From NCBI GenBank assembly GCA_964457585.1, contig CAYWFU010000053.1, positions 1 to 20,104 on the forward strand: a stretch of DNA of 20,104 bases. Direction: 5' to 3'. The translations under genes were made by a program, and so were the position numbers. The stretch comes from CAYWFU01 sp964457585 (lineage in GTDB: Bacteria; JACRDZ01). The notes below the pieces were generated by a model. The model was not told the DNA's origin, did no database searches, and worked only from the letters and a program-made list of their open reading frames with translations. This document shows positions 13,730 through 20,104 of this stretch, in pieces. Numbering within the stretch: position 1 is the stretch's first letter; the number at the start of each line of letters is the position of its first letter.

Positions 13730-16700
13730 TTAATAATTAATTTTTGTTAGAATATTTTTATTTTCTAATGAACCATTTCCAAGCTGTCCATAGTGATTTC
13801 TGCCCCACATCCATAAATCAATACTATTAATTTTTATAGCCATACTGTGATACCTACCTGTATTTATTATTGTCCAATCTTTATCATGTCCCATCTGTAC
13901 AGGAATATTTTTATCTATCCATGTTCCATCGCCTAATTGTCCATAATAATTACTACCCCATACCCAGAGTGTCGCATTATTTTTCAAGGCAACAACATGA
14001 TAATCGCTAACAACTACAGATGCCCAATCTTTATCAATTCCTATCTGTACAGAAATATTTTTATCTATCCATGTTCCATCACCCAATTGTCCATAATCAT
14101 TCCTGCCCCATGCCCAGAGGGAACCATCTTTTTTTAATGCAATTGTATAATAATCTCCAACACTTATTGATGTCCATGTTTTCTCATAATTACTAATAGG
14201 AACATCTTTATCTTCATAAGTTCCATCGCCTAATTGTCCAAAATAATTACTACCCCATGACATGAGCGTATCATCTGTTTTTAAAGCAACTGTATGATAT
14301 AAACCACAAGCAACTTTCTTCCAATTATTGTCATTCCCAATCTGAACAGGGATATTCTTATATCCTCTGGTCCCATCACCTAATTGTCCAAAATAATTAC
14401 TACCCCATGACATGAGCGTACCATCATTTTTTAAACCAGCAGCATGATATTTACCACAAACAACCATATTCCAATTATTATCAATACCTATTTGCATAGG
14501 AATATTTTTATCTTCATAAGTTCCATCGCCTAATAAACCCCAATAATTATTACCCCAACTCCATAACGTTCCATCATTTTTAATCCCAAAACTTTGATAC
14601 TCTCCGCAAGCTATTGATTTCCAATTATTGTCATTCCCTATTTGAATAGGAATATTTTTATTTTCCCATGTCCCATCTCCTAACTGTCCATTATTATTTC
14701 TGCCCCATGCCCATAATGTTCCATCGCTTTTTAATGCAATATTATGATACTTGCCAGAAACGAAATCTGTCCAATTAAATTCATTTTCTACCCATACAGG
14801 AGAATATTTATCAATATTTGTTCCATCACCCAATTGACCATAATCATTTCTTCCCCAACTCCATATAGTACCGGCTCTTTTTAATGCTATTGTATAATCT
14901 TCTCTGCTGCCAATATATATCCAATCATTATCATTTTTAAGTTGTATAAATTGATTTTTTTCTATAAAGGTACCATCACCTAACTGTCCATTAGAGTTTC
15001 CTCCTAAAGTCCAAATTGTATTATTATTTTTTAATAATATAATATGCTGTTCACCTGCTGTTATATTATCCCAGAATGATTCATTTCCAATAAGTATAGG
15101 ATTTAACTTTTTTCCCCATATTCCATCATAATTATGATAACCCCATGCCCAAAATGTCCCATCATTTTTTAAACCAACTGTAAAATTGCTCCCAGCATCA
15201 ATTACTTTCCATGATGAATCATTACCTACTTTAACAGGAATATTCTTTTTTGCATCATATGTTCCTCCTGTCCCATCACCTAATTGTCCATTATCATTTA
15301 ATCCCCATGACATGAGCGTACCATCATTCTTTATTGCCATACTATGAGAAGAACCGCATGCAATCGTTTTCCATGATGATTCTGTCCCAATTTTAACAGG
15401 AATATTTCTAGCTGTATACGTCCCGTCTCCTAGTTGTCCATAATAATTATACCCACATGCCCAGAGCGTACCATCGCTTTTTATTATAATTGTATGTGCA
15501 TTGCCGCAAGCTATTGTTTTCCATGATATATCCTTTCCAATTTGTACAGGAATATTTTTATTTGTCCATGTCCCATCACCTAATTGACCACTTGTATTAT
15601 TACCCCAGCCCCAGAGCGATCCATCGCTTTTTAATGCAACTGTATGATCTCCACCAGCAGATATAAAAGTCCAATCATTATCATTCCCAATTTGTATAGG
15701 TGTATTTTTATTTACCCATGTCCCATCACCTAATTGTCCATAATAATTATTTCCCCATGCCCAGAGTGTGCCATTACTCTTTATCCCTAAACTATGATTT
15801 CCTCCTGCTGATACTATAACCCAATTATTATCTGTTCCAATTTTTGTTGGAATATTTTTATATATTAGTGTCCCATCTCCTAATTGCCCTAAATCATTCC
15901 TTCCCCATGCCCAGAGCGTACCATTACTCTTTAATGCAATGGAGTGATTGAAACCAGCGGATATTGATTTCCATGATGGCGCATCTGTAGCTTTAAATGT
16001 AAATGTATAATTATCTATCATAGAATTACCACTTAAATCTTTTATACCATTACCAACGATAACTGTATAATTAGTATTATATTTTAAAATATTAATAGGG
16101 GTAAATGTAACTACTTTATTATTATATGCAAGACTCCCATTTATGATTTGAAATTCATTGTTTAAAACTTGAAATAAACTGGAGTTAATACTTGTTTCAT
16201 CAATATCTTCTGAAAACCTTACAGTAATAACTGAATTAACAGGTATCCCATTATCCCCGTTTTGCGGGAAAGTTGAAACTATAGTTGGCGCTATAGTATC
16301 AATGGTGATAAAATCCCAGGTATAATTCTGAACCATTGCATTCCCTGCTATATCTTTCACTCCTGTGGTGATAACAGCCGTATATACTGTATTTGCTTTT
16401 AGCCCACCTGTTGGAGTGAATACTGCGGTGCCGTTATTATATGTAACTAAACCCGAAATAGAAGTGCTTGTTCTACTTGTCAAATAAAATGTACCTGTAT
16501 TTACGGTTGTTCCATTTACTGGTTCTGAAAAACTGGCTGTAATTGTTGAATTAATAGGAACTTCTCTTTTCCCGGTTTGTGGATTTGTATATATAACCTG
16601 TGGTCCTAATGTATCTTGAGTGTTAAAATTCCAGATATAGTTTTCTAACATTTGAGCACCTGTTGCATATTTTATATCTGTTGTCAGTGTTACAATATAT

Positions 16701-19700
16701 ATAGTATTTGGTTCTAATAGACTTACTGGTATAAATGTCGCTACTCTATTATTATATGTTACTTTCCCTTCAACCTTCAGCCTTAAGCCTTCAGCCTGTC
16801 CTACCTGAAACGAAGTTTCATTAATACTTCCGCTATTCATATTCTCTGAAAAAGTAACAGAAATAACTGAATTAATTGGCACACCAGCAGCTCCAGCCAG
16901 CGGAGTAACTGATTTAATTGTTGGAAAAGTTAAAAAATTCCATGTGTAATTTTGAGCTAATCTATTGCCTGTTATATCTTTTACCTCTGTCGTAATCGTA
17001 AAAGTATAAGTTGTATTAGGTTCTAATGGACTCGCGGGTATAAATGTTGCTGTTTGATTATTATATGTAACGGCTCCACTTACACTACCACTTGCACCTG
17101 CACTTAAATAAAACGTAGTTCCATTTATACTTGATACATCCATTGTTTCTGAAAATTTAATTGTAATAATCGAATTAATTGATACACCAGTAGCTCCAGC
17201 TTGCAGACTTGTTGATATAACTGTTGGAGATGTTATATCTTTAATTTCAATAGGTATTTTTTTATTGCCTGTTGTTGCATCACCCAATTCGCTATATGCA
17301 TTATATCCCCATGCCCAAAAAGTTCCATTTATCTTTAATCCAATACTATGATATCCTCCACCGCTTATTCCTATCCAATCATTAGCAGCTCCTATTTTTA
17401 CAGGAGCATTTTTATTTACTGTAGTTCCATCTCCTATCTGCCCCTCGCTGTTTCTGCCCCATGTCCACAACGTATTATCACTTAAAATTCCCATACTATG
17501 ATATGCTCCTGCACTTATGGCTATCCAATTATTTGCATTCCCAACTTGTTTTGGACTTATCTTATTTACTGTAGATCCATCTCCTATTTGTCCTTCATTA
17601 TTTCTGCCCCATGCCCATAATGTATTATCACTCAAAATTCCCATACTATGATATGCTCCTGCACTTATACTTTTCCATGTACTTGCACTGCTTATTTTTA
17701 CAGGTATATTTCTATTAATATTTGTCCCATCTCCTATTTGTCCTAAATCATTCTTTCCCCATGCCCAGAGCGTACCATCACTTTTTAATGCTATAGCATG
17801 ATACCAACCAGCAGCAATTGCTACCCATGAAAACCCTAAACCTATCTGTACAGGTGTCTTTTTATTTACTGTTGTTCCATCGCCTAATTCTCCATAACTA
17901 TTTATACCCCATGCCCAGAGTGTGCTATCGTTTTTTAATGCAACAGTAAAATCATTACCAGGGGATACTTCTTTCCAATTATTTGAATTCCCAATTCTCA
18001 CCGGGATATTTGTGCTCCATGTTGTCCCATCACCTAATTGTCCAGAATTATTATACCCCCATGCCCAGAGACTGCCATCATTCTTTATTGCCATGCTATG
18101 GTTCACTCCAGAACCTATTGTTTTCCAATCATTCGTATTACCTATTTGTATAGGTACATTTCTATTTAAATTTGTCCCATCACCTAATTGTCCATATCCA
18201 TTATACCCCCATACCCAGAGCGTACCATCAGTTTTTAGTCCTATATTATAAAGGTCTCCTGCTTCTATTGTCTTCCAAACAGGAATAATATTAGTACTGA
18301 ATGACCATATATAATCCTGTATCATATTATTTTTTTCTAAATCTCTTACATCACTTTTAATTGTTGCAGTATAAGTTGTATTATATTTCAAACCAAGAGA
18401 TGGTATAAAAGTTGCAATTTTATTGCTATATGTTACTTTACCTTCAACCTTCAGCCTTAAACCTTCAGCCTGTTCTACTTGAAACGTAGTTTCATTAATA
18501 CTGGTACTATCCATTGCCTCTGAAAAATTAGCAGAAATAACTGAATTAACAAAAACATCTTTTGCGTCAGACTGAGGATTTGTTGATATAATCGCTGGCA
18601 ATATTGTATCTTGAGTTGTAAAACTCCAGGTAAAATTCTCTGATATTGCTTTACCTATTGCATATTTTAAATCTTGTGTAATTATTACAGTATATATAGT
18701 ATTTGGTTCTAATGAATTTGCAGGTGTAAATGCTGCTACTCTATTATTATATGTTACTTTCCCTTCAACCTTCAACCTTAAGCCTTCAGCCTGTTCTACT
18801 TGAAACGAAGTTTCATTAATACTTGCGCTATCCATATTTTCTGAAAAATTAACAAAAATAATAGAATTAACAGGCACTCCAGTAGCCCAGGATTGCGGAG
18901 TAACTGATATAATTGTTGGAGATGTAGTAAAACTCCAGATATAGTTCTGTGCTATTGCATTACCTGTTACATCTTTTACCCCTTTTGTAATCGTTGCTAT
19001 ATATGCAGTATTGGGTTCTAATGGACTCGTAGGAGTAAATGTTGCTACTCTATTATTATATGTAACGGCTCCTTCAACCTTCAGCCTTAAGCCTTCAGCC
19101 TGTTCTACTTGAAACGAAGTTTCATTTATAGTTGATACATCCATTAATTCTGAAAATTTAACAGATAAACTTGTACTTATTAATACATTTTTGGCAGAAG
19201 AAGAAGGTTCAGTAGATATTATATTAGGTATTGTAGCATCTTTAATCTGTACTGGTGCAGTTTTATCTACAGTTGTTCCATCTCCTAATTGCCCTTCACT
19301 ATTCCTGCCCCATGCCCATAATATCCCGTTATTTCTTATTCCTAAACTATGATCACCACCGGCTATAGCTATCCAATCATTGTTAATACCTATTCGTACT
19401 GGTATGGTTCTAGTTGTAGTTGTTCCATCTCCTAATCTGCCAGATCCATTCCTGCCCCATGCCCATAAACTTCCATCGCTCTTTATTCCTAAACTATGAA
19501 TCCTGCCGCCAGCTATAGCGATCCAATCATAACTGCTACCTATTTGCACCGGTATATTTCTATTGGTTGTTGTTCCATCTCCTAATTGTCCAAAATAATT
19601 ATACCCCCATGCCCATAAGCTTCTATCACTCTTTATTCCTAAACTATGATCACTACCACAAGCTATAGCTATCCAATCATTGCTGCTGCCTATTCGTACC

Positions 19701-20104
19701 GGTATGTTTCTATTTGTTATTGTTCCATCTCCTAACTGTCCAGAATAATTATACCCCCATGCCCATAAACTTCCATCACTCTTTATTCCTAAACTATGAT
19801 TACCACCACCTGAGATAGCTATCCAATCATTACTGCTACCTATTCGTACAGGTATGTTTCTATTGGTTGTTGTTCCATCTCCCAATTGTCCAAAATAATT
19901 ATACCCCCATGCCCATAAACTTCCATCACTCTTTATTCCTAAACTATGATTACCACCGCCTGAGATAGCTATCCAATCAGTGCTGCTGCCTATTCGTACA
20001 GGTATAGTTCTAATTGTTGCTGTTGTTCCATCTCCCAATTGTCTATAATAATTATACCCCCATGCCCATAAGCTTCCATCACTCTTTATTCCTAAACTAT
20101 GATA
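13730..20104 (-). CDS. Giant RCC1-repeat protein with Ig-like (Big_5) domains, 5' end outside window
   Basis: Only the C-terminal 2124 residues are visible; the frame is open at the right edge (the TTG near 20038 lies inside a repeat and is not the start). Three RCC1 blocks, with units of about 50 residues each like LWAWGxNxxGQLGDGT, are separated by Ig-like domains. Block A (about 19255-20104) shows at least 6 units, then 3 Ig-like domains (about 18290-19250). Block B (about 17250-18285) has 7 units, then 4 Ig-like domains (about 15975-17245). Block C (13730-15975) has 15 units, one degenerate near 15100. The Ig-like domains follow the Big_5/SbsA pattern: PxxGAxGVPxNSxIxVxFSE, then VTYNN, ATFTP, NTxYTVxI and DxxGN. 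Seven RCC1 units make one beta-propeller. By family it is a likely surface or secreted binding or adhesion protein; its signal peptide would lie outside the window. The C-terminus NILTKINY has no sorting motif I recognise. Confidence 0.9.
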   Translation of the reverse strand, partial: YHSLGIKSDGSLWAWGYNYYRQLGDGTTATIRTIPVRIGSSTDWIAISGGGNHSLGIKSDGSLWAWGYNYFGQLGDGTTTNRNIPVRIGSSNDWIAISGGGNHSLGIKSDGSLWAWGYNYSGQLGDGTITNRNIPVRIGSSNDWIAIACGSDHSLGIKSDRSLWAWGYNYFGQLGDGTTTNRNIPVQIGSSYDWIAIAGGRIHSLGIKSDGSLWAWGRNGSGRLGDGTTTTRTIPVRIGINNDWIAIAGGDHSLGIRNNGILWAWGRNSEGQLGDGTTVDKTAPVQIKDATIPNIISTEPSSSAKNVLISTSLSVKFSELMDVSTINETSFQVEQAEGLRLKVEGAVTYNNRVATFTPTSPLEPNTAYIATITKGVKDVTGNAIAQNYIWSFTTSPTIISVTPQSWATGVPVNSIIFVNFSENMDSASINETSFQVEQAEGLRLKVEGKVTYNNRVAAFTPANSLEPNTIYTVIITQDLKYAIGKAISENFTWSFTTQDTILPAIISTNPQSDAKDVFVNSVISANFSEAMDSTSINETTFQVEQAEGLRLKVEGKVTYSNKIATFIPSLGLKYNTTYTATIKSDVRDLEKNNMIQDYIWSFSTNIIPVWKTIEAGDLYNIGLKTDGTLWVWGYNGYGQLGDGTNLNRNVPIQIGNTNDWKTIGSGVNHSMAIKNDGSLWAWGYNNSGQLGDGTTWSTNIPVRIGNSNNWKEVSPGNDFTVALKNDSTLWAWGINSYGELGDGTTVNKKTPVQIGLGFSWVAIAAGWYHAIALKSDGTLWAWGKNDLGQIGDGTNINRNIPVKISSASTWKSISAGAYHSMGILSDNTLWAWGRNNEGQIGDGSTVNKISPKQVGNANNWIAISAGAYHSMGILSDNTLWTWGRNSEGQIGDGTTVNKNAPVKIGAANDWIGISGGGYHSIGLKINGTFWAWGYNAYSELGDATTGNKKIPIEIKDITSPTVISTSLQAGATGVSINSIITIKFSETMDVSSINGTTFYLSAGASGSVSGAVTYNNQTATFIPASPLEPNTTYTFTITTEVKDITGNRLAQNYTWNFLTFPTIKSVTPLAGAAGVPINSVISVTFSENMNSGSINETSFQVGQAEGLRLKVEGKVTYNNRVATFIPVSLLEPNTIYIVTLTTDIKYATGAQMLENYIWNFNTQDTLGPQVIYTNPQTGKREVPINSTITASFSEPVNGTTVNTGTFYLTSRTSTSISGLVTYNNGTAVFTPTGGLKANTVYTAVITTGVKDIAGNAMVQNYTWDFITIDTIAPTIVSTFPQNGDNGIPVNSVITVRFSEDIDETSINSSLFQVLNNEFQIINGSLAYNNKVVTFTPINILKYNTNYTVIVGNGIKDLSGNSMIDNYTFTFKATDAPSWKSISAGFNHSIALKSNGTLWAWGRNDLGQLGDGTLIYKNIPTKIGTDNNWVIVSAGGNHSLGIKSNGTLWAWGNNYYGQLGDGTWVNKNTPIQIGNDNDWTFISAGGDHTVALKSDGSLWGWGNNTSGQLGDGTWTNKNIPVQIGKDISWKTIACGNAHTIIIKSDGTLWACGYNYYGQLGDGTYTARNIPVKIGTESSWKTIACGSSHSMAIKNDGTLMSWGLNDNGQLGDGTGGTYDAKKNIPVKVGNDSSWKVIDAGSNFTVGLKNDGTFWAWGYHNYDGIWGKKLNPILIGNESFWDNITAGEQHIILLKNNNTIWTLGGNSNGQLGDGTFIEKNQFIQLKNDNDWIYIGSREDYTIALKRAGTIWSWGRNDYGQLGDGTNIDKYSPVWVENEFNWTDFVSGKYHNIALKSDGTLWAWGRNNNGQLGDGTWENKNIPIQIGNDNNWKSIACGEYQSFGIKNDGTLWSWGNNYWGLLGDGTYEDKNIPMQIGIDNNWNMVVCGKYHAAGLKNDGTLMSWGSNYFGQLGDGTRGYKNIPVQIGNDNNWKKVACGLYHTVALKTDDTLMSWGSNYFGQLGDGTYEDKDVPISNYEKTWTSISVGDYYTIALKKDGSLWAWGRNDYGQLGDGTWIDKNISVQIGIDKDWASVVVSDYHVVALKNNATLWVWGSNYYGQLGDGTWIDKNIPVQMGHDKDWTIINTGRYHSMAIKINSIDLWMWGRNHYGQLGNGSLENKNILTKINY
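16767..16798. repeat. Repeat word array inside an Ig-like domain (copy 4)
   Basis: A 32-base run of CCTTCAGCC/CCTTAAGCC words codes, on the minus strand, for QAEGLRLKVEG in one Ig-like domain. The same array occurs three more times at 18441-19102. The domain at about 17080 has ordinary Ig sequence (AGASGSVSG) at the same place. Confidence 0.75.
18441..19102. repeat. Three further in-frame copies of the CCTTCAGCC word array
   Basis: Copies lie at 18441-18472, 18762-18792 and 19071-19102, one in each of the three N-terminal Ig-like domains of the visible protein. All read as EQAEGLRLKVEG and differ by only a few bases. Their word (GGCTGAAG) also builds the intergenic fold-back at 3534-3592. 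Confidence 0.75.
19260..20104. repeat. Near-identical tandem 150-bp RCC1 coding repeats
   Basis: The word TGTTCCATCT recurs at 19571, 19721, 19871 and about 20024, a period of 150 bases (once 153), that is 50 codons. Neighbouring units are nearly identical at DNA level, including silent sites, unlike the diverged units of block C. This points to recent expansion or homogenization by unequal crossover, and could also cause assembly collapse at this edge. Confidence 0.85.

Noticed and set aside
17922..18251. Plus-strand frames opposite the giant gene (17922-18251, 13937-14137)
   Set aside because: Shadows of the RCC1 repeats; their apparent repetition is inherited from the minus-strand gene.
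19260..20104. Regular repeats as a CRISPR array
   Set aside because: The 150-base period is continuous coding sequence for RCC1 units, with no short repeat and variable spacer pattern and no cas genes.

Overview
AT-rich bacterial window, almost certainly from an uncultured anaerobe or facultative anaerobe. The phylum cannot be fixed from sequence alone. The evidence is two cobalamin-binding-type radical SAM proteins, an oxygen-sensitive BcrA/BadF/HgdC-type ATPase activator, a small tetraheme cytochrome c, and the bacillithiol enzymes BshA and BshC. A giant RCC1/Ig-like protein and dense families of intergenic inverted repeats fit environmental candidate-phylum genomes. There are no tRNA, rRNA, CRISPR, phage or transposase genes.

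Layout. 1-188: fragment of a fold-back repeat and one REP-like hairpin. 189-3473 (-): 1094-residue MalT-like STAND ATPase with a SARP/BTAD DNA-binding C-terminus, carrying an in-frame palindromic DNA insertion. 3474-3963: repeats only. 3964-4567 (-): VapBC toxin-antitoxin pair whose toxin tail is coded by one arm of an inverted repeat. 4568-4981: vapBC promoter and two fold-back elements. 4982-6282: remains of a two-component system. A response regulator cut after its receiver core (+) meets tail-to-tail a histidine kinase (-) cut inside its dimerization helix, and the kinase also has three frameshifts. 6283-6575: two REPIN-like units. 6576-7007 (+): exported tetraheme cytochrome c. 7008-7204: REPIN and fold-back between convergent genes.

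7205-13588 (-) is a co-directional run, in transcription order: B12-type radical SAM protein, CoA-dehydratase-type activator ATPase, bshC, bshA, and a second B12-type radical SAM protein. bshC starts 8 bases after the activator stop. BshA joins GlcNAc to malate and BshC adds cysteine; the deacetylase BshB is not in the window. 13730-20104 (-) is the 3' part of a giant gene open at the right edge. At least 28 RCC1-type repeats lie in three blocks, separated by three and then four Ig-like (Big_5-type) domains.

The most notable content is the repeat landscape. One REP/REPIN-like family has hairpin stems that vary in sequence but keep pairing. Several fold-back elements are built from short quasi-repeated words. 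At several places repeat DNA has entered, or ends, protein-coding sequence: the STAND regulator (in-frame insert and stop codon), the VapC tail, the BshA tail, and perhaps four Ig-like domains of the giant protein.
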